Shown: positions 32,538 through 40,089 of the stretch, in pieces | Position numbering within the stretch: the stretch's first letter is position 1 | Layout of the letters: each line of letters begins with the position of its first letter | DNA from: an uncultured Pseudacidovorax sp. | GTDB lineage: Bacteria > Pseudomonadota > Gammaproteobacteria > Burkholderiales > Burkholderiaceae_C | DNA: 47,170 bases | Assembly (NCBI RefSeq): GCF_913773995.1 | Contig: NZ_CAJYES010000120.1 | Span: forward strand, 1-47,170 | Direction: 5' to 3' | The notes under the pieces: model-generated | Seen by the model: only the letters and a program-made list of their open reading frames with translations | Database searches by the model: none | What the model was told of the DNA's origin: nothing | Made by a program: the position numbers and the translations under genes

Positions 32538-33790
32538 GCTTTCATCTCCTTCGTGTAGAGCACGCCGTCCGCCTGCATCTGGGCGATCTCGTCGGTGCTG
32601 TAGCCCAGTGCCGCGGCGATCTCGGCGTTGTGCTGGCCCAGGTCGGGCGCGACCTGGCGGATGGTGGTGTCGCAGTCCGAGAACTTGAACGGCAGGTTGG
32701 GCAGACGGATCTTGCCGAGCACCGGATGCTCCTGCTCCACCACCATGCCACGGGCCTGGATCTGCGGATCGGCCAGCACCTCGTCGATGCGCTGCACCTT
32801 GGCGCAGGGCACGTCGATGCCGTCGAGCAGCGCCAGCACCTCGGCCACCTGGCGCGAGGCCACCCAGGGCTTGACCACGGCCAGGATCTCCAGCCGGTTC
32901 GCATTGCGGCCGGTCGAGGTATGGAAGCGTGCATCCGCGCCGAAGCCGGCGGGGCCGCCGTGGGCTTCCACCAGCGCGGCGAATCGCTTCCAGGCATCGT
33001 CCACCTGCGCGGCGATCACCAGGTCGCCATCGGCCGCGCGGAACACGCCGTAGAGCGTGGAGGTAGGCATGTCGTGGCCCGTCTGCTCCGGCAGCACCTG
33101 GCCGCCCGACAGCGTGTAGCACTGCACCGCGTACTCATGCATGGAGACCAGCGTGTCGTACAGCGCCATGTCGATGTGCTGACCACGGCCGGTGCGGGTG
33201 CGGCCCAGCAGCGCGGCATTGATGGCCGCCACCGCATGGATGCCGGTGTACATGTCGCCCAGCGAGATGCGCAGCAGCGGCGGCGGCTCGCCCGGCGTGC
33301 CCACCATCTGCATGATGCCGCTCTTGGCCTCGGCGATCAGACCGAAGCCGGCACGGTGCGCGTCGGGCCCGGTGTGGCCATAGGCCGAGATGGAGCAGTA
33401 CACCAGCCTGGGGTTTCGCGCGCTCAGCTCGGCATAGCCCAGACCCAGCTTGTCGAGCGCGCCGGGGCGGTAGTTCTCGATGAACACGTCGGCGCTGTCC
33501 ACCAGCTTGTGCATCAGCGCCTTGCCGCGCGGGTCCTTGGTGTCGACCGACAGGCCCTGCTTGCCCATGTTGAGCTGCAGGAAGTAGCCGGAGTAGGCGT
33601 CGTCCTCACCCACGAACCAGGCATGGTGGCGTCCGGCGTCGCCGCTGCCCGGGCGCTCCACCTTGATGACCTCGGCGCCCAGGCCCGCCAGGCAGCGGCC
33701 CACGTACGGACCGGCCAGGAAGTGCGAGTAGTCGATGACGCGGATGCCGGCCAGCGGCAGCGGCTGGGTGTTTTCGGGCGCCGCGCTCAT
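32534..33790 (-). CDS. CaiB/BaiF CoA transferase
   Basis: A 418-residue family III CoA transferase. Landmarks are the opening IRVIDYSHFLAGPYVGRCLAG (quoted part: DYSHFLAGPY), FIENYRPGALDKLGLGY, and ISLGDMYTGIHA, where the Asp is the expected nucleophile that carries the CoA-linked anhydride. HTGPDAHRAGFGL lacks the racemase GHDINY pattern, so a true transferase is more likely than a racemase. It would move CoA to the organic acid handled by this operon. Overlaps of 4 bp on both sides (MaoC gene before, AroE-like gene after) place it in a tight unit. Confidence 0.9.
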   Translation of the reverse strand: MSAAPENTQPLPLAGIRVIDYSHFLAGPYVGRCLAGLGAEVIKVERPGSGDAGRHHAWFVGEDDAYSGYFLQLNMGKQGLSVDTKDPRGKALMHKLVDSADVFIENYRPGALDKLGLGYAELSARNPRLVYCSISAYGHTGPDAHRAGFGLIAEAKSGIMQMVGTPGEPPPLLRISLGDMYTGIHAVAAINAALLGRTRTGRGQHIDMALYDTLVSMHEYAVQCYTLSGGQVLPEQTGHDMPTSTLYGVFRAADGDLVIAAQVDDAWKRFAALVEAHGGPAGFGADARFHTSTGRNANRLEILAVVKPWVASRQVAEVLALLDGIDVPCAKVQRIDEVLADPQIQARGMVVEQEHPVLGKIRLPNLPFKFSDCDTTIRQVAPDLGQHNAEIAAALGYSTDEIAQMQADGVLYTKEMKA

Positions 33791-34266
33791 GCGGGCCTCC
33801 GCGGAATCATCAGGCGGTGTTCGCCCTTCTGCACCACCTCACCATGCTGGTTGACCAGCTCCGAGGGCAGGATGACGATGCCCCAGCCCGGCCGGCTGTT
33901 GGAGGCGCGCAGGCCGGTGACGGTGAAGCGCACATGCAGCCGGTCGTCGATCTTGATGGGCAGCAGGAAGTCCCAGGTCCAGCCCAGCGACATGCCCGGC
34001 AGGAAGCGGTATTCGCTGCGCGTCTTCAGGCCGTCGGCGATCGAGAGGCCGAACAGGCCATGCGCCACACGGGTGCCGAAGAGCGTGGTCTTGGCATAGT
34101 CCTCGTCGATGTGCACCGGTGTGTAGTCGCCAGTCAGCTCGGCATAGGCATTGATGCGCGCCTCGGTGACTTCGTATTCGGGGCTGGTGCAGGTGTCGCC
34201 TTCGTGGGCGTCGTCCCAGTACTTCTCGGGGGTCTCGAAGTGCTGCGGGGGCGGGGTCAGTTTCAT
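33787..34266 (-). CDS. MaoC-like (R)-enoyl-CoA hydratase
   Basis: A 159-residue hotdog-fold protein. The hydratase-2 dyad is visible in TGDYTPVHIDEDYAK (Asp and His), followed by GTRVAHGLFGLSIADGL. Such enzymes add water to enoyl-CoA; mesaconyl-C4-CoA hydratases also belong to this superfamily. Whether it serves its own operon (CoA transferase, AroE-like, AroQ-like) or takes part in the mesaconyl-CoA route of region 1 cannot be told from sequence. Its ATG stands 25 bp after the VOC gene, and its stop overlaps the start of the transferase gene. Confidence 0.88.
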   Translation of the reverse strand: MKLTPPPQHFETPEKYWDDAHEGDTCTSPEYEVTEARINAYAELTGDYTPVHIDEDYAKTTLFGTRVAHGLFGLSIADGLKTRSEYRFLPGMSLGWTWDFLLPIKIDDRLHVRFTVTGLRASNSRPGWGIVILPSELVNQHGEVVQKGEHRLMIPRRPA

Positions 34267-34291
34267 GCGTCGTCTCCGGAATCGAAAGAGG

Positions 34292-34705
34292 TCAGCCGCG
34301 CGGCTTCACGGCCAGGGCCTGCGCCACGCTGCCGGGCGCGGCCTGGATCAGCTCGACGGCCAGGCCGTCGGGCAGCTGCAGCCAGTTGCGGCCCTGCGGG
34401 AGCGCCTTGACGCCCCAGGGCTCGGCGGCGGCCAGGGCGGCTTCCAGGTCGTCCACCATCACGCCCAGGTGGGCCAGCCAGCCGGCGTCGTTGCTGGGTG
34501 GGGCCTCGAAGCCGGGCGTGGCCATCAGCTGCAGGCCGCCGAGCGTCCAGTACTGGCGGGGGTCGTCGGTGGGGCCGTCGATCTCGCGCACGTCCATGCC
34601 CAGCACTTCATAGAAGAAGCGGATGTGCCAGTGGATGTCGCGCACACGGATGGCCACATGCTCGACATAGGCCGTGGTGGGTGGGGTGAAGGGCTTGTGG
34701 CTCAT
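34292..34705 (-). CDS. VOC (glyoxalase/bleomycin-resistance fold) family protein
   Basis: A 137-residue protein with one pair of beta-alpha-beta-beta-beta modules: VEHVAIRVRDIHWHIRFFYEVLGMDV and LAHLGVMVDDLEAALAAAEPWGVK (landmarks EHVAIRVRD and HLGVMVDD). Metal ligands could be H16 in the first strand, H in LAHLGVMV, and E in LAVELIQ. Family members include lyases, epimerases and dioxygenases acting on small acids. It lies between the reductase-like and MaoC genes in an apparent operon. At this length it is unlikely to be a standard extradiol dioxygenase. Function otherwise unknown. Confidence 0.82.
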   Translation of the reverse strand: MSHKPFTPPTTAYVEHVAIRVRDIHWHIRFFYEVLGMDVREIDGPTDDPRQYWTLGGLQLMATPGFEAPPSNDAGWLAHLGVMVDDLEAALAAAEPWGVKALPQGRNWLQLPDGLAVELIQAAPGSVAQALAVKPRG

Positions 34706-34731
34706 GTCTTCGTCTCCTGGTCGTTCGGTGC

Positions 34732-35661
34732 TCAGCGGGCCTGGCGTGCGCGCTCGACACCCTTGATGCAGGCCACCAGCGTGGCATTGACGGGTGTGGC
34801 CACGCCACAGCGCTGGCCCCAGCGGACCACGGCGCCGTTGATGAAGTCGATCTCGGTGATGGAGCCCTTCTCCAGGCTCTGCAGCATCGAGGTCTTGAAG
34901 TCGTCGGGCAGGCCTGCGGCGGCCTTGGTCCAGGGCGCCTTCGGGTCGGTGTAGGAAATCTGCACGCCGCTGGCGCGGGCGACCGCCATCGCCTCCTGCA
35001 CGGCGGCGACGGCGGTCTCCTCGATCTCGGGGATGGCATAGAGCGGGCCATAGGTCAGGCCCGTGATGCCGCTCACGGCGCCGGTGGCGACGTTGATGAG
35101 CAGCTTGTCCCAGATCGTGCCCATGATGTTGGTGCTGACCGTCGTGCGCAGGCCGGCCGCCTCGAAGGTGTCGGCGATGCGCTGCACGCGAGGGCTGGCG
35201 CTGCCGTCCAGCTCGCCGATCAGGGTTTCCTTGCCGACGGTGCCGCTGATGATGTGGCCGGGCGCGAGCATCACGCCGCCCACGTAGGTCTTGCCGGCGA
35301 TCACACGCTCGCGGCCCACGGCTTCGGCCAGGATGTCCTCATGGCCGAGTCCGTTCTGCAGCGACAGCACGACGGTGTCGGGGCCGACCAGCGACGCAGC
35401 CCCGGCGATGGCCTGCTGCGTGTGGAAGGACTTCACCAGCACGATGAGCAGCTCGACGGGATCCAGGGCGCTGCAATCCACCTCGGCACGCACCGCGACG
35501 CGGCGCTCGCCGTCTGGCCCCCGCATGCGCAGTCCGCCGGCGCGGATGGCGTCCACATGCGCCCGGCTGCGGTTGATGAGCACCACGTCGTTGCCGGCCT
35601 CGGCCAGCGTGCCGCCGATGGCGCAGCCGAGTGCGCCAGCGCCGAGAACTGCGATCTTCAA
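34732..35661 (-). CDS. 2-dehydropantoate 2-reductase (ApbA/PanE) family protein
   Basis: A 309-residue NADP-dependent oxidoreductase. The Rossmann motif VLGAGALGCAIGG starts within six residues of the proposed start. LVKSFHTQQAI carries the catalytic Lys, and NIMGTIWDKLLINVATGAVSGITG (landmark WDKLLINVA) is the family's second-domain hallmark. I start it at TTG 35661 because AGGAG lies about 7 nt upstream; an upstream in-frame ATG (35706) would add 15 residues without a ribosome site. As first gene of a catabolic operon under a LysR regulator, it probably reduces a 2-keto or beta-keto acid other than ketopantoate, or oxidises a hydroxy acid. That is inference. Confidence 0.85.
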   Translation of the reverse strand: MKIAVLGAGALGCAIGGTLAEAGNDVVLINRSRAHVDAIRAGGLRMRGPDGERRVAVRAEVDCSALDPVELLIVLVKSFHTQQAIAGAASLVGPDTVVLSLQNGLGHEDILAEAVGRERVIAGKTYVGGVMLAPGHIISGTVGKETLIGELDGSASPRVQRIADTFEAAGLRTTVSTNIMGTIWDKLLINVATGAVSGITGLTYGPLYAIPEIEETAVAAVQEAMAVARASGVQISYTDPKAPWTKAAAGLPDDFKTSMLQSLEKGSITEIDFINGAVVRWGQRCGVATPVNATLVACIKGVERARQAR

Positions 35662-35704
35662 ATGCGTCTCCTGTGATGAGGCTGCATTCTTGGATCCGGG
35701 CTTC

Positions 35705-35754
35705 ATCGTGTGAAGCGCATGGGAAACATACACTGCATGTCGATTTCACATGAT
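35705..35754. promoter_or_regulatory. Inverted repeat in the divergent LysR/operon intergenic region
   Basis: ATCGTGTGAA (35705-35714) and TTCACATGAT (35745-35754) are inverted repeats with one mismatch, 30 nt apart. They lie between the start of the minus-strand operon and the LysR gene. Paired half-sites at such a spacing are what a LysR tetramer could occupy. If translation of the regulator starts at 35737 the right arm would be coding, which slightly favours the later start at 35764. Confidence 0.35.
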
Positions 35755-36672
35755 GCCCCGACCATGTCCGACCTCTCCCTGCTGGACGGCCGGCAGCTGC
35801 AGCTGATCGACCTGCTGTACGCCACCGGCAGCGTGACGCGCACCGCCGAGAAGCTGGGCCAGACCCAGCCCACCGTCAGCATCTGGCTGGCGCGGCTGCG
35901 CGAGCAGGTGGGCGATCCGCTGTTCGTGCGCACGGCACAGGGCATGCTGCCCACGCCCCGCACCGAAGCCATGATCGACACCGTGCGCACCGTGCTGGCC
36001 GGCCTGCGCGCCATCGCCGAGCCGCCGGCGGTTTTCGATGCGGCCACGATGCAGCGGCGCTTCCGCATCTTCATGACCGACGCCAGCCACATCACGCTGC
36101 TGCCGCGGCTCTTCTCGCATGTGCGGGCGCTGGCGCCGGGCATCGCGCTGGAGGCGGCGGCCATCCACGCGGACATGGCCGCCGAGCTGGAGTCGGGCGC
36201 GGCGGACCTGGCGCTGGGCTTCATTCCGTCGCTGGACGCCGGCTTCTACCAGCAGACCCTCTACGACCAGGACTGGGTCTGCCTCGTCCATCCCGACCAT
36301 CCCCGGATCCGCCCCCGATCCTTCGGCATCGAGGACTACCGCCGCGAGGCGCATGCCGGCATCGTGCAGGGCACCGGCGCCGCGCTGCTCGACGCCACGG
36401 TCCGGCGTCTGCAGATCGAGCGGCGGGTGGTGCTGAGCATCCCCGGCTTCCTGGGGCTGCCGGCCATCCTGTCCACCACCGACCTGATCGCCACCCTGCC
36501 GCGGCACATCGGCGAGACGCTGGCCCGGCTGGGCGGTCTGCGTGTGCTGCGCTGTCCGGTGCCCATCCCCAGCTTTCCGGTGCGGCAGCACTGGCATTCG
36601 CGCTTCCATCAGGACGCCGGCAACCGCTGGCTGCGTGGGGTCTGCGCCGAGCTGTTTCTGAAGGCCCCATAG
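35737..36672 (+). CDS. LysR family transcriptional regulator
   Basis: A LysR-type regulator of about 302-311 residues. The winged helix-turn-helix is clear (LQLIDLLYATGSVTRTAEKLG, TQPTVSIWLARLREQVGDPLFVRT), and the effector domain begins near RRFRIFMTDASHITLLPRLF. It has the NodD/DntR-like pattern (GFIPSLDAGFYQQTLYDQDWVCLVHPDHP; landmark DWVCLVHPDHP), a group that responds to aromatic or related organic acids. It is divergent from the reductase/VOC/MaoC/transferase/AroE/AroQ operon and should activate it. Possible starts are ATG 35737 and ATG 35764; neither has a strong ribosome site. Confidence 0.9.
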   Translation: MSISHDAPTMSDLSLLDGRQLQLIDLLYATGSVTRTAEKLGQTQPTVSIWLARLREQVGDPLFVRTAQGMLPTPRTEAMIDTVRTVLAGLRAIAEPPAVFDAATMQRRFRIFMTDASHITLLPRLFSHVRALAPGIALEAAAIHADMAAELESGAADLALGFIPSLDAGFYQQTLYDQDWVCLVHPDHPRIRPRSFGIEDYRREAHAGIVQGTGAALLDATVRRLQIERRVVLSIPGFLGLPAILSTTDLIATLPRHIGETLARLGGLRVLRCPVPIPSFPVRQHWHSRFHQDAGNRWLRGVCAELFLKAP

Positions 36673-36685
36673 GGCCCGGCTGCGT

Positions 36686-36706
36686 CGTCCGACCGTTCGT
36701 CGGACG
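36686..36706. terminator. Hairpin after the LysR gene, possible terminator
   Basis: CGTCCGAC (36686-36693) and GTCGGACG (36699-36706) make a perfect 8-bp stem with a 5-nt loop 13 bp after the LysR stop. No T tract follows, so rho-independent termination would be weak. The half-sites resemble the TetR operator halves, but the 5-nt gap does not fit the 2-nt gap of the real copies. Confidence 0.3.
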
Positions 36707-36807
36707 GCGCTCAAGTCGCCGGCCGCCATGCCGAAGAGACAAGGACCGGCTTCGCGCCAGGTGCGCCGGCTTTCGTCCGACGGCCTGCACTTGCCGCGTC
36801 GTCCCTC

Positions 36808-37356
36808 ATGAACGCATCCCACCCGATGGGCGGCACCGCTGTGTGCACGCCCCACCCCCCTGTCGTCGCAGTCGATCGTGCGAAGCGTCTCCCGGCGCTG
36901 CCCACCTGGCTGCTCGTGGCGCTCCTTGCCTTTGCCCCACCTCTGCGTCCGGCCGCCGCCCAGATGGTCACCGCGCCCGTTGCGGAAGCGGTGGCGGTGG
37001 TCAAGCGGGTGAGCGGCGCGGTGCAGTTGCATCGCGGCGGCGGGCAGCAGGCCCTCAAGGAGGGCGATTCCCTGCTCGCGTCGGATCGCCTGGTTTCCGG
37101 CGCCGACGGCATGGCCGCCGTCGTCTTCCGCGACGGGACGCGGCTGACGGTGGGCGCCTCGACCGATCTGCAATTGCGGCGCTATGCCTTCGAGCCCAAG
37201 GCCGAGGACTATGCCTTTGATCTTTACCTGGCCAAGGGCCGCACCGTGTATGCCAGCGGAAAGATCGGCAAGCTGGCGCCGCAGTCGGTGCGGCTGGAGA
37301 CGCCCACCGCCACGGTCGGCGTGCGCGGCACGCGCCTGATCCTGGAGGCGGAATGA
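36808..37356 (+). CDS. FecR domain protein, exported
   Basis: A 182-residue protein with a hydrophobic export signal at about residues 33-50 (WLLVALLAFAPP, cleavage likely after PAAA) preceded by an unusually long polar N-terminus. The mature part is a FecR-like domain: AVVKRVSGAVQLHR, LKEGDSLLASDRLVSGADGMAAVVFRDGTRLTVG (landmarks GDSLLASDRL and FRDGTRLTVG), and the closing ETPTATVGVRGTRL. It does not show the anti-sigma arrangement of true FecR; such domains commonly accompany CHASE2 proteins, as here. It overlaps the OmpA-like gene by ATGA. The role is probably in a periplasmic sensing assembly; details unknown. Confidence 0.85.
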   Translation: MNASHPMGGTAVCTPHPPVVAVDRAKRLPALPTWLLVALLAFAPPLRPAAAQMVTAPVAEAVAVVKRVSGAVQLHRGGGQQALKEGDSLLASDRLVSGADGMAAVVFRDGTRLTVGASTDLQLRRYAFEPKAEDYAFDLYLAKGRTVYASGKIGKLAPQSVRLETPTATVGVRGTRLILEAE

Positions 37357-37976
37357 CGGCTGGCTTCCGCTGGATTCCCGCCACCGTGGTCGTGCTCGGC
37401 CTGCTGGCCGGCTGCGCCTCGCCCCCGGCGCCGCGGGCGCGCACGACGCTGGTGCTGCTGCCCGACGACGATGGCCATGTGGGCAGCGCCTCGCTGTCCA
37501 CGGCCCAGGGGAAGCAGGTGCTGAGCGATGCGTTCAGTGCCACCTCGACCACCGGCGCCGCCGTGCTGCCTGTGCCCGCCGTCGGCCTTGGCCGCGAGGC
37601 CGTCGACCGGCGCTATGCGCCCCTGCTCGCGGCCCAGCCCTCGCCGCCGCGCACCATCGTGCTGCATTTCCTGCTCGACCGGGCCGTGTTGACCGAGGCG
37701 TCGAAGGCACTGGTGCCCGAGCTGCTGCGCATCGCCCGCGAGCGCAAGCCGACCGTCATCAGCATCTTCGGGCATGCGGATGCGAGCGGGACCCGCGACT
37801 ACAACCTGCGGCTGTCGCAGGAACGAGCGCAGGCCGTGGCGCGCCTGCTGCGCCAGAGCGATCCCTCGCTGGATGCATTGGACGTGCGTGCCTTCGGCAG
37901 CGCCGAGCCCATCGACGAGCCCGGCGTGCGGCCCACCGACCCCCGCAACCGCCGGGTCGAGGTGCAGATCCTCTGA
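37353..37976 (+). CDS. OmpA-family lipoprotein
   Basis: A 207-residue lipoprotein. A short signal ends in the lipobox LLAGC with C21 as lipidation site. The C-terminal half (about 98-207) is an OmpA/MotB peptidoglycan-binding domain: IVLHFLLDRAVLTEASKAL, GHADASGTRDYNLRLSQERA (landmarks GHADASGTRDYN and LSQERAQAV) and DPRNRRVEV. It likely anchors the outer membrane to the cell wall or links the FecR-domain and CHASE2 proteins encoded on both sides. It is coupled to the FecR gene (ATGA) and ends 8 bp before the CHASE2 gene. Confidence 0.88.
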   Translation: MTAGFRWIPATVVVLGLLAGCASPPAPRARTTLVLLPDDDGHVGSASLSTAQGKQVLSDAFSATSTTGAAVLPVPAVGLGREAVDRRYAPLLAAQPSPPRTIVLHFLLDRAVLTEASKALVPELLRIARERKPTVISIFGHADASGTRDYNLRLSQERAQAVARLLRQSDPSLDALDVRAFGSAEPIDEPGVRPTDPRNRRVEVQIL

Positions 37977-37984
37977 CGCCCGCC

Positions 37985-40006
37985 ATGCGGGCGCTGCGCT
38001 TCGCCCACGGGCTCACCCGCAGCCAGCGACTCGGCTTCTTCGCCGGGGGGCTGCTGCTGGCCGCGGCCGTCGCCCTGACGCTGGCATGGCAGCCGCTCGC
38101 CTTCGCGCGCCTCGACCACCTGTGGCTGGACACGCTGTTGCGCGCCACGGCGCGCTCCGAGCCTGCGCGCGACACCGTGGTCGTGGACATCGACGAGACC
38201 AGCCTGGCCGCCGTGGGCCAATGGCCCTGGCCGCGCTACCAGGTCGCCACGCTGGTCAACCGCATCGCCGAGGCGGCGCCCGCCGCGGTGGCGCTGGACA
38301 TCGTGTTCCCCGAACCGGACCGCAGTTCGCTGGCCACGCTGCGCGAAAGCTTCCGGCGCGACTTCGGCCTGACGCTGAAGATCGGCGGGGTGCCGACGGG
38401 CCTGCAGGACAACGACGGCTACCTGGGCCGCACGCTGGCCCGTGCGGATGCGGTGGGCGCGCATTACCTTTACTTCGACCATCTCACGCCAGGATCCGCG
38501 CCGCTGCCCGATTCGGCCACGCTGCCTGCAGACCCGTCGTTCGCCCAGCTGCGGCTGCCGCAGGCCACCGGGCTGCTCGCCAACACGCCCGCCGTGGCGC
38601 GCGGCGTGGCCTACAGCGGCTTCGTCAACAACCAGGTCGACGACGACGGCATGCTGCGCCGCGTGCCGCTGCTGATCGCGCACGAAGGCCGGGTGCATCC
38701 GGCATTGGCGCTGGCGGCGGTCATGAAGGCGCGCGGCGTGCAGAGCGCGTCGGTCGAGTCCACGGCCGATGGCCCCGTTCTGCGCGCCGGGCCGCTGCGT
38801 GTGCCCATCGACGCCCGCGGCCAGGCCCTGCTGCGCACCACGCGGGAGGTCTCGGACTATCCCGCGGTGTCGGCCGTGGACGTGCTCAACGGCCAGACGC
38901 CGGCGGCGGCCTTCACCGGGCGCCACGTGTTCATCGGCAGCTCGGCGGTGGGTCTCAACGATTTCCACCACACGGCGGTTCACCCGCGGTTTCCCGGCTT
39001 GCGCATCCAGGCCGCGGTGGCAGAAAACCTGCTGCACGGCGGCTTCGCGCGCGAACCGGGCTGGGCGGTCCAGGCCGCATCGGTCATGACGCTGCTCGTG
39101 GCCCTGTCGATGGCCATCGTCTTCTCCTGGGGACGCAGCGGCGCCGCACTGCTCATTGGCGGCGTGGCGGTGGCGCTGCTGCCGGCACTGGGCAGTGCGG
39201 GGCTGTTCATGCGCGACGGCCTGTTCGTCTCGGCGGCGGCACCCTGCGCGCTGGCCGCGCTGCTGCTGCTGGGCGGACTGCTGGGCCGGTACGGCATCGA
39301 GCGACGACGCGCCCGCACCTGGCTGCGCCAGCTCGAGAACGCCCGCGAGATCACGATCGAGTCCATGGCCTCCGTCGCCGAAACCCGCGACCCCGAGACC
39401 GGCGCGCACATCAAGCGCACGCAGCACTACGTGCGTGCCATCGCCGAACAACTGCGCCGCAGCAGGCAGCACCTGAGCGTCCTCACGCCCGAGTACATCG
39501 ACCTGCTCTTCCTGTCCGCGCCGCTGCACGACATCGGCAAGGTCGGTGTCCCTGATCACATCCTGCTCAAGCCCGGCCGGCTCACGCCCGAGGAGATGAC
39601 GCAGATGAAGCGCCATGCGGAGTACGGCCGGCAGATCCTGCTGGGCACGGCGCGGCGCATCGACGGCGAGAACTTCCTCACCATCGCCGCGGAGATCGCT
39701 GGCGGACACCACGAGAAGTGGGACGGCTCCGGCTATCCGCAGGGTCTTGCGGGGCAGGCCATCCCGCTGTCCGCGCGCATCATGGCGGTGGCCGACGTGT
39801 ACGACGCGCTGATCAGCCGCCGCTGCTACAAGCCCGCCTTCCCGCATGCGCAGGCCACCGAGTTGATGCGGGCGCAGAGCGGAACGGCCTTCGATCCCGA
39901 TGTGCTCACCGCCTTCTTCGCCATCGAGGCGCGGATTCTGGACATCGCGGCGCGCTACCGCGACGAGGACGATGTCAGGATGGTGCCCATGGTGCTGGCC
40001 ACCTGA
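37985..40006 (+). CDS. CHASE2 sensor with C-terminal HD-GYP phosphodiesterase domain
   Basis: A 673-residue membrane signalling protein. TM1 is at about 17-36, and a periplasmic CHASE2 domain runs to about 355 (VVVDIDETSLAAVGQWPWPR, ALDIVFPEPDR, GRHVFIGSSAVGLND). Three close membrane helices follow (about 360-440), then a cytosolic HD-GYP domain: RDPETGAHIKRTQHYV, HD at 515-516 (PLHDIGKVGVPD), GHHEKWDGSGYPQGL with GYP at 583-585, and ADVYDAL. The HD-GYP signature is complete, so c-di-GMP hydrolysis is expected. CHASE2 is most often joined to cyclases or kinases. It sits in a unit with the FecR, OmpA and hybrid-kinase genes. Confidence 0.88.
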   Translation: MRALRFAHGLTRSQRLGFFAGGLLLAAAVALTLAWQPLAFARLDHLWLDTLLRATARSEPARDTVVVDIDETSLAAVGQWPWPRYQVATLVNRIAEAAPAAVALDIVFPEPDRSSLATLRESFRRDFGLTLKIGGVPTGLQDNDGYLGRTLARADAVGAHYLYFDHLTPGSAPLPDSATLPADPSFAQLRLPQATGLLANTPAVARGVAYSGFVNNQVDDDGMLRRVPLLIAHEGRVHPALALAAVMKARGVQSASVESTADGPVLRAGPLRVPIDARGQALLRTTREVSDYPAVSAVDVLNGQTPAAAFTGRHVFIGSSAVGLNDFHHTAVHPRFPGLRIQAAVAENLLHGGFAREPGWAVQAASVMTLLVALSMAIVFSWGRSGAALLIGGVAVALLPALGSAGLFMRDGLFVSAAAPCALAALLLLGGLLGRYGIERRRARTWLRQLENAREITIESMASVAETRDPETGAHIKRTQHYVRAIAEQLRRSRQHLSVLTPEYIDLLFLSAPLHDIGKVGVPDHILLKPGRLTPEEMTQMKRHAEYGRQILLGTARRIDGENFLTIAAEIAGGHHEKWDGSGYPQGLAGQAIPLSARIMAVADVYDALISRRCYKPAFPHAQATELMRAQSGTAFDPDVLTAFFAIEARILDIAARYRDEDDVRMVPMVLAT

Positions 40007-40089
40007 AGCGCCGGCGATCGCGACCGCTGCCGTACTGCACAATCCGCCGGCCCTGCCCGCCGGCGGCGCGGCCCAACACGAGGAGACGC

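Noticed and set aside
16440-33790. Treating the three CaiB/BaiF proteins (16440, 28593, 32534) as recent duplicates.
   Set aside because: Their motifs differ: Mct-like blocks in the first, the racemase GHDINY pattern in the second, a plain transferase pattern in the third. They look like distant paralogues with separate roles.
34292-34705. VOC protein as the missing extradiol ring-cleavage dioxygenase.
   Set aside because: At 137 residues it has a single module pair and lacks the usual His-His-Glu arrangement and length of catechol dioxygenases. It also belongs to the separate LysR-linked operon.
36686-36706. Hairpin CGTCCGAC/GTCGGACG as a sixth TetR operator.
   Set aside because: The half-sites are 5 nt apart instead of 2, the outer TA ends are missing and no promoter-like box overlaps it. 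It fits a hairpin after the LysR gene better.
37799-40042. Very long open frames antisense to real genes (for example minus strand 37799-40042, 21410-23323, 4330-6231 and 39955-41919).
   Set aside because: They mirror well-recognised genes on the other strand, have Arg/His/Gln-rich or low-complexity translations and no family motifs. Such frames are expected in very GC-rich DNA.
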